This document shows positions 19,475 to 27,934 of a stretch of 64,000 bases of DNA, one piece after another. Numbering within the stretch: the first letter of the stretch is position 1; each line of letters begins with the position of its first letter. Location: the NCBI GenBank assembly GCA_947504025.1, contig CANNFX010000001.1, positions 1,455,302 to 1,519,301 on the forward strand. Direction: 5' to 3'. This DNA is from an uncultured Sphingomonadaceae bacterium. Its GTDB lineage: Bacteria > Pseudomonadota > Alphaproteobacteria > Sphingomonadales > Sphingomonadaceae. The position numbers were made by a program, and so were the translations under genes. The notes beneath the pieces are model-generated. The model saw only the letters and a list, made by a program, of their open reading frames with translations, made no database searches and was not told the DNA's origin.

Positions 19475-21006
19475 TCGAGCCCTAACTTCACAGCTAATTC
19501 GCTGGCTGCCTGCTCGGGCGATAGCTTGTTTTCCAGCCGATCGACCGCGAAATTCGCTTCGCGCATTGCATCCACGTTGATAGCCCCAACAAGAGGCCGT
19601 AGCGCGGATAGCAACTGCTCATTTTCTGCATGTTCGGGCGCAATCAACACTAACGCATCATAAGCTGGTAGCGCATCTTTTGGATCTTCAAGCACGACTA
19701 GCCGGTCTGCTGCGATGCGTCCGTCAGACGTATATGCGCTGATCACATCTGCTTCGCCTCCGGTCAGTGCATCATACATGAAGGTGCTCGTAAAATTGCG
19801 CTGCTGCTTGAAGTTAAATCCGTAGGCGTCGCGCACTGCGATCCATTCGGGGCGTTCGAAAAACTCGACATCACCGCCAACCACCAATTGCGGAGCAGCT
19901 TGTGCGAGATCGTCCAGCGTTTTGATGCCCAGTCGCTCGGCACGGTCTTGCTTCATGGCGAATGCGTATGCGTTCTCGAATCCAAGAGCGCCCAGCATCA
20001 ATGTGCCACTCTTCTTACGCTCCCAGCGACCGATTTCGGTCAACATTTCGCCAGCGGGGACACTGTCTTCGCGGTTCAACTGGTTGGTCCAAAGCGTGCC
20101 GGAATAGTCGATCGATATATCAATCGCTCCGCTAGTTACTGCCTCATGCACCACTGCTGACCCGAGGCCATCGCGGTAGCGGACCGGGAAGCCTGCATCC
20201 TCCAAGCGTTGTCCGATTAACCGAGCGAGGATGTATTGTTCGGAGAAACTCTTGGCTCCGATTGTGACTGTGTCGTCGTCTTCGGCCTGTTGAGAAGCGA
20301 GAGCAGCGATGAGGCCAAGCGCTGCAAGTGCTGAGCCTAGCCAGACCATCCATTTACGCCGGACGCGCAAACCCCTTTCGATCAGTCCGAGAAGGCTGTC
20401 CGCAAGGACGGCAAGGCCAGCAGACATGATACAACCTGCCAGTACGAGCGCCCAGTTCTGGGTCTGGAGCCCTGCGAAGATGGGATCACCGAGGCTGGGC
20501 TGACCGATAGTCGTCGAAAGGGTGGCTGCGCCGATAGTCCACACCGCTGCGGTCCGGATTCCCGCCATTACAAATGGCGCCGAGAGAGGGGCCTCCACTA
20601 GCCGCAATTTTTGCCAGCTGGTCATGCCGACACCATCCGCCGCTTCAAGTACGCCGGGATCGAGATTCGCACGTGCCGTCACCGCGTTTCGTAGAATTGG
20701 GAGCAGCGCATAGAGCGACAGAGCGAGCAGCGCTGGTAAGAAGCCCAACGTCGGAAGATCTTCGCCAAAGACGGCCCTCAGGCTCAAGAGAATCGGGAAA
20801 AATAGCGCCAGCAGGGCCAGCGCTGGGATCGTCTGGACCAGACTGGCAAAGCCGAGCGCTAGGCGGGAGATCATCGGCGAACGGCCGGCCCATATGGCTA
20901 GTGGCAGGGCAATGATCGTGCCGAGCGCCAGAGCGGCGGCGCTCAGAATGACATGTTCGGCCAGCTTGTCGCCAAGGCTGAGCAGGGCGGTCCAGACATC
21001 ACTCAC
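19471..21006 (-). CDS. Quaternary-amine ABC transporter, fused permease and substrate-binding protein
   Basis: Fusion of 511 residues: an N-terminal ABC permease with about five or six helices (residues 15-240, with EAADGVGMTSWQKLRLVEAP as the coupling-helix EAA motif) and a C-terminal OpuAC-type binding domain (TVTIGAKSFSEQYILARLIG, residue 250 onward; ISIDYSGTLWTNQL and ADVISAYTSDGRIAA). It probably imports glycine betaine, choline or a related compatible solute, with the binding domain tethered at the periplasmic face. The GTG start overlaps the ATPase stop (GTGA). The fused layout is known in OpuC/OsmX-like systems. Substrate specificity is inferred. Confidence 0.9.
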   Translation of the reverse strand: MSDVWTALLSLGDKLAEHVILSAAALALGTIIALPLAIWAGRSPMISRLALGFASLVQTIPALALLALFFPILLSLRAVFGEDLPTLGFLPALLALSLYALLPILRNAVTARANLDPGVLEAADGVGMTSWQKLRLVEAPLSAPFVMAGIRTAAVWTIGAATLSTTIGQPSLGDPIFAGLQTQNWALVLAGCIMSAGLAVLADSLLGLIERGLRVRRKWMVWLGSALAALGLIAALASQQAEDDDTVTIGAKSFSEQYILARLIGQRLEDAGFPVRYRDGLGSAVVHEAVTSGAIDISIDYSGTLWTNQLNREDSVPAGEMLTEIGRWERKKSGTLMLGALGFENAYAFAMKQDRAERLGIKTLDDLAQAAPQLVVGGDVEFFERPEWIAVRDAYGFNFKQQRNFTSTFMYDALTGGEADVISAYTSDGRIAADRLVVLEDPKDALPAYDALVLIAPEHAENEQLLSALRPLVGAINVDAMREANFAVDRLENKLSPEQAASELAVKLGLD

Positions 21007-21770
21007 TGAGTTAGCTCCGCCAGCGCATTCGCCTGATCACGGGGAACCGCAACCAGCGCTTGTGCGACAGTACCACCTGCCCCGTCGAGTAATGATCTGG
21101 GTTCTTCATCGGCGACTACTTGCCCACCGTCCATTACCAGAACCCGGTCGGCTAGCAGAAGCGCTTCGGTCATGTCATGAGTGACCATCACTGTGGTCAG
21201 ATTCAATCGGTCATGGAGCGAGCGGACTGCATTGCCCAGTGCATCACGGGTGACGGGATCAAGTGCACCGAAAGGCTCGTCCATGAGCAGAAGATGTGGT
21301 TGGGCTGCGAGTGCCCGAGCGACGCCGATCCGCTGACGCTGTCCGCCCGATAATTCATGCGGCAGGCGCGGTGCGAAGCTGTCATCCAATTCGACCAGTC
21401 CAAGCAGTTCAGACACGCGGGCCGTATTGTCGCGATCACCTGCAAGCCGTGGTCCAATGGCGATGTTCTCGGCGACGGTCATATGCGGGAACAGGCCGAT
21501 GCCCTGAAAGACATAACCGATACGGCGGCGCAAAACATGTGGCTCGACCGACAGCACATCTTCGCCTTCAAGCACTACGTTACCGCTGGTTGGCTCGACC
21601 AGCCGGTTGACCATTTTCAATAACGTTGATTTGCCTGATCCTGACGCGCCGACCAGTGCAACGAAGCTGCCAGCGGCAATGTCGAGCGAGACAGAATCGG
21701 CCGCAGTTATAGCACCGTAAGTCTTTCGGACCGCGTCGAAGCGTAGCAGCATATCGGCAGGTTTGGTCAT
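21003..21770 (-). CDS. Quaternary-amine ABC transporter ATP-binding protein
   Basis: ATPase partner of the fused permease, 255 residues. Walker A VGASGSGKSTLLKMVN, signature LSGGQRQRIGVARAL and Walker B LLMDEPFGALDP are intact, followed by the switch His in VTHDMTEALLLADRV. It resembles ProV/OpuCA but stops without the C-terminal CBS pair used for ionic-strength gating, so osmotic gating may be absent or different. The reading frame continues upstream to 21827, but the ATG at 21770 matches family starts; no strong ribosome site is seen. Confidence 0.9.
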   Translation of the reverse strand: MTKPADMLLRFDAVRKTYGAITAADSVSLDIAAGSFVALVGASGSGKSTLLKMVNRLVEPTSGNVVLEGEDVLSVEPHVLRRRIGYVFQGIGLFPHMTVAENIAIGPRLAGDRDNTARVSELLGLVELDDSFAPRLPHELSGGQRQRIGVARALAAQPHLLLMDEPFGALDPVTRDALGNAVRSLHDRLNLTTVMVTHDMTEALLLADRVLVMDGGQVVADEEPRSLLDGAGGTVAQALVAVPRDQANALAELTQ

Positions 21771-21900
21771 TGCCAAAGACCCTAAGCGGTCACTGCTGCA
21801 AGGGAAAGGGTCCCAATCCGCCGCCATGGCAATGTTTCAAGCGTAACTGGTTTGCGCTCACGCCGCTCCTTGCTATGCGCTTTATTCAATAGGAGAGAAC

Positions 21901-23061
21901 ATGCGCGCGACCCCTGATTTTGACTTCCAGCTTGGTGAAACAGCCGAGATGATCCGTGAGACCACGGCCCGCTTTGCTGATGAGCAGATAGCGCCGCTGG
22001 CTGAAAAGACGGACCGTGAGGACTGGTTCCCTCAGGAGCTGTGGCCACAGATGGGCGCATTGGGCCTCCATGGTATCACTGTCAGTGAAGAAGATGGCGG
22101 GCTTGGGCTCGGATATCTCGAACATGTCATCGCGGTTGAAGAAGTCAGCCGGGCGAGCGCTTCGGTCGGTCTTTCCTACGGTGCGCATTCCAACCTATGC
22201 GTCAATCAGATCAAGGCATGGGGCAATGCCGAGCAGAAGGCCAAATATCTCCCGGGCCTGATCAGCGGCGAACATGTCGGATCGCTTGCGATGAGCGAGG
22301 CGAATGCTGGGTCGGACGTTGTCTCGATGAAGCTGCGCGCTGAAGCGGTACAGGGCGGCTATATCCTCAACGGCACGAAATTCTGGATCACCAATGCGGC
22401 CTATGCTGACACGCTCGTGGTCTATGCCAAGACCGGCGAGGGTAGCCGAGGCATCACAGCATTCCTGATCGAGAAGGACATGAAGGGTTTTTCTATCGGT
22501 CAGAAGATCGACAAGATGGGTATGCGTGGATCGCCCACTGCAGAGCTGGTTTTCGACGATTGTGAAGTCCCGGAAGAAAACGTGATGGGTCCGGTCAATG
22601 GCGGCGTCGGCGTGTTGATGAGCGGCCTCGATTACGAGCGCGTAGTGCTATCAGGCATCCAGCTTGGCATCATGCAGGCATGTCTCGACACTGTGATTCC
22701 TTATCTGCGTGAGCGTACCCAATTCGGCAAACCCATCGGCAGCTTCCAGCTGATGCAGGCTAAAGTGGCGGACATGTATGTCGCGCTGCAATCCGCACGC
22801 GCCTATACTTACGCTGTGGCCAAGGCGTGCGACGCGGGTCAGACGACACGCTTCGATGCGGCGGGCGTTATCCTGCTTTCGAGCGAAAACGCCTTCCGCG
22901 TGGCCGCCGAAAGCGTGCAAGCGCTAGGCGGCGCAGGCTATACGAAAGACTGGCCGGTCGAGCGTTATTTAAGGGATGCAAAGCTGCTCGATATTGGAGC
23001 AGGGACCAATGAGATTCGCCGCATGTTGATAGGGCGTGAATTGATTGGGGCGGCGGGATGA
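21901..23061 (+). CDS. ivd: Isovaleryl-CoA dehydrogenase-type acyl-CoA dehydrogenase
   Basis: FAD enzyme of 386 residues for the third step of leucine catabolism (isovaleryl-CoA to 3-methylcrotonyl-CoA). Family signatures [16 protein letters not shown] and a C-terminal [18 protein letters not shown] are present. The [17 protein letters not shown] stretch matches the position of the catalytic Glu characteristic of IVD rather than of straight-chain dehydrogenases. The ribosome site TAGGAGAG precedes the ATG. It overlaps the carboxylase beta-subunit gene by 4 bases (ATGA), which supports the leucine pathway role. Confidence 0.92.
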   Translation: MRATPDFDFQLGETAEMIRETTARFADEQIAPLAEKTDREDWFPQELWPQMGALGLHGITVSEEDGGLGLGYLEHVIAVEEVSRASASVGLSYGAHSNLCVNQIKAWGNAEQKAKYLPGLISGEHVGSLAMSEANAGSDVVSMKLRAEAVQGGYILNGTKFWITNAAYADTLVVYAKTGEGSRGITAFLIEKDMKGFSIGQKIDKMGMRGSPTAELVFDDCEVPEENVMGPVNGGVGVLMSGLDYERVVLSGIQLGIMQACLDTVIPYLRERTQFGKPIGSFQLMQAKVADMYVALQSARAYTYAVAKACDAGQTTRFDAAGVILLSSENAFRVAAESVQALGGAGYTKDWPVERYLRDAKLLDIGAGTNEIRRMLIGRELIGAAG

Positions 23062-24659
23062 GCGCACCAACTTTAACTTCAAAACTCGATACCGAAAGCC
23101 CTGAAGCCAAGGCCAATGCTGCTCATAATCGCGAGCTTGCTGAAGAACTTCGCGCCAAGGTTGCGCAAACTGCGCTCGGCGGCAGCGAGAAGTCACGCGA
23201 GCGGCATGAATCGCGCGGGAAACTGCTTCCGCGTGAGCGGGTGGAGCGGTTGCTCGATCCCGGTTCACCGTTCCTTGAGATCGGCCAGCTTGCCGCGAAT
23301 GGCATGTATAAGGATGACATCGCCGCTGCGGGCATGATCTGCGGGATAGGGCGCGTGTCCGGCCGTCAGGTTATGATCGTAGCCAACGACGCCACAGTAA
23401 AGGGCGGCACTTATTACCCGCTGACCGTGAAGAAGCATCTCCGAGCGCAGGAAATTGCGATGGAGAACCGCCTACCCTGCGTCTATTTGGTCGATAGCGG
23501 CGGAGCGAATTTGCCGCATCAGGCCGAGGTGTTTCCCGACCGCGATCACTTCGGGCGGATATTCTTCAATCAGGCCAACATGTCGGCGCTGCAAATCCCA
23601 CAGATCGCCTGCGTCATGGGTAGCTGCACGGCTGGCGGTGCATATGTTCCCGCGATGTCCGACGAGACAGTGATCGTGCGCAACCAAGGCACAATCTTCC
23701 TGGCCGGCCCTCCGCTGGTGAAGGCCGCTACGGGCGAGGAAATCAGTTCCGAAGACCTCGGCGGCGGCGATATGCATGGCCGCAAGTCGGGCGTGGTCGA
23801 TCACGTTGCCGAAAATGACGAACATGCGCTCACGATCGTGCGTGATATAGTCAGCCATCTTGGCAAGCCGCATGAGCCTGATGTCGAATTGAAAGAGCCT
23901 CGTACTCCCAAATTCGATGCGGATGAGCTTTATTCGATCATCCCGGATGATGTTCGCGCGCCTTATGATGTGCACGAAGTGATCGCGCGGCTGGTCGATG
24001 GTAGCGAATTTCATGAATTCAAAGCGCTTTACGGTTCAACACTTGTCTGCGGTTTTGCGCATATCTGGGGCATGCCGGTTGCGATTCTCGCAAATAATGG
24101 CGTGCTGTTCTCAGAAAGCGCGATGAAGGGCGCGCACTTCATCGAACTCGCTGCCCAGCGCGGCATTCCTTTGCTGTTCCTGCAAAATATCTCCGGCTTC
24201 ATGGTTGGCGGTAAATATGAGGCAGAAGGCATCGCCAAACACGGAGCCAAGTTGGTGACAGCTGTCGCCACAGCGCAAGTTCCCAAAATCACTGTGGTAA
24301 TCGGTGGCAGCTTTGGCGCAGGTAATTACGGTATGGCGGGCCGCGCATATTCGCCGCGTTTTTTGTTCACTTGGCCCAATGCCCGCATCAGCGTGATGGG
24401 CGGCGAGCAGGCGGCCAGTGTCCTCGCAACAGTCCACCGCGATGCCGACAGTTGGAGCGACGAAGAGGCAGAAGCCTTCAAGGTTCCAATCAGGCAGAAA
24501 TATGAAGACGAGGGCAATCCCTATTACGCCACTGCGCGATTGTGGGATGACGGCGTAATCGATCCGGCACAAACTCGCGACGTGCTTGGACTTGCTTTTG
24601 CGGCCACGCTTGAAGCGCCAATACCGAAGCAGCCAAAGTTCGGCGTGTTTCGGATGTGA
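23058..24659 (+). CDS. 3-methylcrotonyl-CoA carboxylase beta (carboxyltransferase) subunit
   Basis: Acyl-CoA carboxyltransferase subunit of 533 residues, two crotonase-fold halves. The N-terminal half shows [17 protein letters not shown] and [20 protein letters not shown]; the C-terminal half shows [20 protein letters not shown] and [20 protein letters not shown], the MCC/GCC-type pattern. It carries out carboxyl transfer from biotin to 3-methylcrotonyl-CoA, following ivd in leucine breakdown. The partner biotin carboxylase (alpha) gene and the methylglutaconyl-CoA hydratase are not next to it here, so they must lie elsewhere. Confidence 0.93.
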   Translation: MSAPTLTSKLDTESPEAKANAAHNRELAEELRAKVAQTALGGSEKSRERHESRGKLLPRERVERLLDPGSPFLEIGQLAANGMYKDDIAAAGMICGIGRVSGRQVMIVANDATVKGGTYYPLTVKKHLRAQEIAMENRLPCVYLVDSGGANLPHQAEVFPDRDHFGRIFFNQANMSALQIPQIACVMGSCTAGGAYVPAMSDETVIVRNQGTIFLAGPPLVKAATGEEISSEDLGGGDMHGRKSGVVDHVAENDEHALTIVRDIVSHLGKPHEPDVELKEPRTPKFDADELYSIIPDDVRAPYDVHEVIARLVDGSEFHEFKALYGSTLVCGFAHIWGMPVAILANNGVLFSESAMKGAHFIELAAQRGIPLLFLQNISGFMVGGKYEAEGIAKHGAKLVTAVATAQVPKITVVIGGSFGAGNYGMAGRAYSPRFLFTWPNARISVMGGEQAASVLATVHRDADSWSDEEAEAFKVPIRQKYEDEGNPYYATARLWDDGVIDPAQTRDVLGLAFAATLEAPIPKQPKFGVFRM

Positions 24660-24663
24660 TTGG

Positions 24664-25173
24664 ATGACATCGACGGCATCTAAATCACTTGCTCCCACGA
24701 AGCTCGACTACACGCTCGGGGTTCTGGCACTCACAATTCTTGCAGCGGCGCTGACGGCTCTGTTTCGCGGGCTGGACGAATGGCACCAACTTCCGCCGCG
24801 CCTGTGGTTCCATATCATCACCGTAACGTTGGCTACCGCGCTTACACCGATCATGCTGTGGAGAAAGCGGGGGGATAAGAGCCACCGCGTGCTTGGCTAT
24901 ATCTGGGTGTTCTGCATGGTTTCGACAGCGCTGGTTTCATTCACATTGCGGTTTATCAATGATGGCAAATTCAGCCTGATCCACCTTCTATCGATCCTGA
25001 CATTGGCGGTGTCGTGGAAATTGGTGGCCAAGGCACGGGCGCATAAGGCCCTGGAGCATCGGCGTGAGGTGCGCGGGATCGTGACAGGAGCGCTTTTGGT
25101 TGCTGGCTTCTTCACCTTCCCGTTTGACCGGCTGATGGGGCGGTGGCTTCAAGGTATGGCGGTTTTCAACTGA
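24664..25173 (+). CDS. DUF2306-like integral membrane protein
   Basis: Four-helix inner-membrane protein of 169 residues, start at ATG 24664, 4 bp after the carboxylase stop. Helices lie near residues 18-38, 49-68, 77-97 and 105-125, with a further weak one near 145. The LWFHIITVTLATALTP and RWRKRGDKSHRVLGYIWV-like arrangement (HRxLG after a basic loop) resembles the DUF2306 family. Function unknown; the tight spacing makes it the last gene of the ivd operon by position, perhaps by read-through only. Confidence 0.65.
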   Translation: MTSTASKSLAPTKLDYTLGVLALTILAAALTALFRGLDEWHQLPPRLWFHIITVTLATALTPIMLWRKRGDKSHRVLGYIWVFCMVSTALVSFTLRFINDGKFSLIHLLSILTLAVSWKLVAKARAHKALEHRREVRGIVTGALLVAGFFTFPFDRLMGRWLQGMAVFN

Positions 25174-25234
25174 CCTGAAGGCCACGGCTCGCTTTCGCCA
25201 GCATTGGTGTTAAGCTGGCTCTTGGGGGGAGCTC

Positions 25235-25870
25235 ATGGAAGCTGAAGATCTGGAACTCACAAACCGGCGGCCGACGCTGCTGTCACGCCTTGTGCGCAGG
25301 ATCATCCTTTGGCTCTACCGCTGGAAGGGGTGGAAGCTTGATGGCCATCTTCCAGATATTCCCAAATACGTAATCGCCGGCGCACCGCATTCTTCGAATT
25401 GGGACTTCGTGTTTTTCATAGGGGCCACGGCGGAAGAGGGCATCAGACCCAATTTTATGGGCAAGCACACTTTGTTCAAATGGCCGATGGGCAATTTTAT
25501 GCTCGATATGGGGGGCATATCGATTGACCGAAGGAAGCGGGCGAATGCGGTGGAACAGGTCGCGGAGGAGTATGCGCGGCGCGACAAGCTCGCGCTAGTT
25601 ATCGCCGCCGAAGGCACCCGCAGCTCCAAAGGTGAATGGCGTTCGGGATTCTACCATATTGCAGAAGCGGCTGGCGTCCCGATCGTACCAGCTTGGGTTT
25701 GCAACGAACGAAATATACTTGGTTTCGGCCCGCCAATTATGCCGACCGGCGACTACGCCGCAGACCTGGGTAAGATTGCCGCATTTATGCGCTCTAAATT
25801 ACCTGACTACGGGCGTTTTAAAGTACTCGAAGCGCAAGCACAGACATTGAGGGATGCCGGAAATGATTGA
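25235..25870 (+). CDS. 1-acylglycerol-3-phosphate acyltransferase family (PlsC-like)
   Basis: Acyltransferase of 211 residues. The HX4D catalytic motif is in GAPHSSNWDFVFF, block II (GGISIDRRKRANAV) contains the substrate-binding Arg region, and block III is EGTRSSKGEWRSGFYHIAE, followed by VPIVPAWV. It should act on the cytoplasmic face of the inner membrane, esterifying lysophosphatidate or a related lipid. It is shorter than housekeeping PlsC (about 240), so a specialised lipid or ornithine-lipid role is possible. It overlaps the next gene. Confidence 0.85.
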   Translation: MEAEDLELTNRRPTLLSRLVRRIILWLYRWKGWKLDGHLPDIPKYVIAGAPHSSNWDFVFFIGATAEEGIRPNFMGKHTLFKWPMGNFMLDMGGISIDRRKRANAVEQVAEEYARRDKLALVIAAEGTRSSKGEWRSGFYHIAEAAGVPIVPAWVCNERNILGFGPPIMPTGDYAADLGKIAAFMRSKLPDYGRFKVLEAQAQTLRDAGND

Positions 25871-26666
25871 ATCTCTACTGATGAATGCCGGCATTTTGGC
25901 GGTTGTGATGATCGCCTTTTGGCTGATCTCACTGATGATCGACGATGTCTCCTTCATTGATGCCGTTTGGGGCGCTGGCATGGCGTTAATGGCAGTCACA
26001 AGCTGGTTACAGCTTAGCTATCCTGGTGCGCTTGCCGACCTGCTCTTGATCATGACAGCGGCTTGGGGCCTGCGTTTGGGCATCCATCTGTTTCTGCGCT
26101 GGCGCAAGGAGGGGGAGGATCCCCGCTACAAGCGCATGCTGAAGAATGACCGTGAGGCTGGCCATTTTGCTCGCGCCTCGCTGATCAAAATATTTGGCAT
26201 GCAGGCAGTTTTGTTGTTCATCACATGCCTGCCAGCCCAGATTGGCATTCTTGCGAGTAGCGATCCTGCCCCGATCACCATGCTTGCTTGGGTAGGGTTT
26301 GCGCTTTGGTCGCTGGGCATGTTCTTTGAAGTCGTGGGCGACTGGCAGCTTAAGCGCTTCAAGGCCGATCCATCTAACGAAGGCAAGATCCTCGATACAG
26401 GCCTCTGGCGCTATACTCGCCACCCCAACTATTTTGGCGATGCCTGTGTATGGTGGGGTATCTGGCTTGCCGCGGCATCTGCTGGCTGGGATATAGCGCT
26501 ATACAGTGTTATCGGTCCGATCTTCTTGACCTTTACGCTGACAAAATGGTCAGGCGCGGCACTGCTGGAAAGTGGGATGAAGAAAAAGCGCGGTGATAAA
26601 TACGCTGACTATATAGCTAAGACTTCAGCCTTCATCCCAATGCCACCCAAGGCCAGTGGCCAATAG
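25863..26666 (+). CDS. DUF1295 membrane protein (steroid 5-alpha-reductase-like fold)
   Basis: Polytopic protein of 267 residues. About six helices are visible, and the C-terminal block TGLWRYTRHPNYFGDACVWWG is the signature of the DUF1295/ICMT/steroid-reductase superfamily, where the RHPNYFG motif contacts NADPH or SAM. The ATG at 25863 is favoured over ATG 25854 because GAGGG then sits at a workable distance. It overlaps the acyltransferase stop, suggesting a shared lipid-related role. Substrate unknown. Confidence 0.85.
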   Translation: MIESLLMNAGILAVVMIAFWLISLMIDDVSFIDAVWGAGMALMAVTSWLQLSYPGALADLLLIMTAAWGLRLGIHLFLRWRKEGEDPRYKRMLKNDREAGHFARASLIKIFGMQAVLLFITCLPAQIGILASSDPAPITMLAWVGFALWSLGMFFEVVGDWQLKRFKADPSNEGKILDTGLWRYTRHPNYFGDACVWWGIWLAAASAGWDIALYSVIGPIFLTFTLTKWSGAALLESGMKKKRGDKYADYIAKTSAFIPMPPKASGQ

Positions 26667-26731
26667 GGCTAGATTTTGAACACAATGGCAGTCACATGTG
26701 TTTGCCTGTCATGATCAATGGAGAAACACTC

Positions 26732-27175
26732 ATGAAAAATATCACACGCATCGCTCTTGCAGCACCACTTGCACTCGCACTCGCTGCATGCGGTGGCAAC
26801 AAAACCGAAGATACGGCGACTGCAGATGGCGGCACGGAAGCTGCTTCACCAATGGCTGCCGGCGACTACCCTTCGATCGGAGCAGAGGCGCGGACAGCTG
26901 TTAAATATGACGGCACCTATACGCAGACAGCTGCTGATGGCACCACAAGCTCGCTCACGCTGAATTCTGCTGATGAAAGCTACACCATGACGGACGCAGC
27001 AGGCGTCGAAACCTCAGGCAACTATAATTGGTACAGTGACAACAGCCGTATCCTGATTAAATCGGGCGATGAAACCATGGTTTATGGCATTGCTGACGGC
27101 GTGATCTATAAGATGGAAAGTGCTGACGCGCCGATGACGGCAATTGGCGCTGAAAATGCCTATGTTCGCAACTAA
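26732..27175 (+). CDS. Small lipoprotein of unknown function
   Basis: Protein of 147 residues with a lipoprotein signal peptide (MKNITRIALAAPLALALAAC, lipobox LAAC with Cys20). An Asp/Thr/Ala-rich linker follows, then a beta-rich domain with repeated Tyr and Thr strands (TYTQTAADGTTSSLTLN and NYNWYSDNSRILIKSGDE). Probably lipid-anchored at the periplasmic side. It has its own ribosome site (GGAGA) and is closed by an intrinsic terminator 25 bp after the stop. I do not recognise a named family. Confidence 0.75.
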   Translation: MKNITRIALAAPLALALAACGGNKTEDTATADGGTEAASPMAAGDYPSIGAEARTAVKYDGTYTQTAADGTTSSLTLNSADESYTMTDAAGVETSGNYNWYSDNSRILIKSGDETMVYGIADGVIYKMESADAPMTAIGAENAYVRN

Positions 27176-27197
27176 TCTAACCGGTTGAACAGACGAG

Positions 27198-27235
27198 AGG
27201 CCCCCCGGCATGCGCCGGTGGGGCCTTTTTCTTTG
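27198..27235 (+). terminator. Rho-independent terminator of the lipoprotein gene
   Basis: The hairpin is AGGCCCC-CCGGC, loop ATGC, GCCGG-T-GGGGCCT (12 pairs with one bulged T) and is followed directly by TTTTTCTTT. It lies about 20 bp after the stop at 27175. Confidence 0.9.
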
Positions 27236-27301
27236 TCTGCGGGGTTTTCGCATGGCCGCCGCGTTCTTAGTTAGACATTCAGGTGCAAGCGAAGGGAATG
27301 G

Positions 27302-27934
27302 ATGAGGGTGACTGAACGACCGAACGATACAGAACGCGAAAGCCTGATCACACTCGCCATGCAAATCGCAGAGCGACGGGGCGAGGATGTCTCGTTAGCA
27401 CTTCTTGCATCCGAGCACGGGATTACGCGCACCCAAGTTTTGCGTCATTTCGCGGATGATGATGCGCTGTTCGATGCTGTGGTTGAGCGTTGGTACGCGC
27501 CAGATATTGTGATCATGGAAGAGGTGATTGCCTCCAAACTCCCGATCAGACGCAAATTCTACGAATTCTTCGCTCGCCGCTTTGTGCGCGAGCGCGCCCT
27601 TTACCAAAAAGACCCGCAAGCTTTTGCGCTCTATTGCGAGCTAGGTGCAGCGCGTTTCGAACAAGTTCGTGGTTATATCGATTTAGCCGATCACTACCTC
27701 AGCGAGCTAATCGCCCAAGCGCAGGATGAAGGACATTTTCCTGATTTGTCGATCAACCGTGCGCTTACACTGATCAATCAGATGGTGATTTGCTATACTT
27801 CCCCGCAGGTGATGCTGATGCTCCAAGAACGGCTGGCGGAAGATAAGCTCGCAGCGATTATCGACACGATGTTTGCTGGGTTAAAGGCGGGTGAGAGTGA
27901 AGCCGCTGGCGTGACAGGCCTTCGGCTGGCGTAG
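27302..27934 (+). CDS. TetR-family transcriptional regulator
   Basis: One-domain-plus-ligand regulator of 210 residues. The N-terminal helix-turn-helix spans residues 15-60 (RRGEDVSLALLASEHGITRTQVLRHFADDD, read in parts), with the usual TetR phenylalanine after the recognition helix. The C-terminal helical domain should bind an unknown ligand. Its stop abuts the stop of the convergent 5'-nucleotidase gene with no gap. The target is not evident: there is no divergently transcribed neighbour. Confidence 0.8.
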   Translation: MRVTERPNDTERESLITLAMQIAERRGEDVSLALLASEHGITRTQVLRHFADDDALFDAVVERWYAPDIVIMEEVIASKLPIRRKFYEFFARRFVRERALYQKDPQAFALYCELGAARFEQVRGYIDLADHYLSELIAQAQDEGHFPDLSINRALTLINQMVICYTSPQVMLMLQERLAEDKLAAIIDTMFAGLKAGESEAAGVTGLRLA

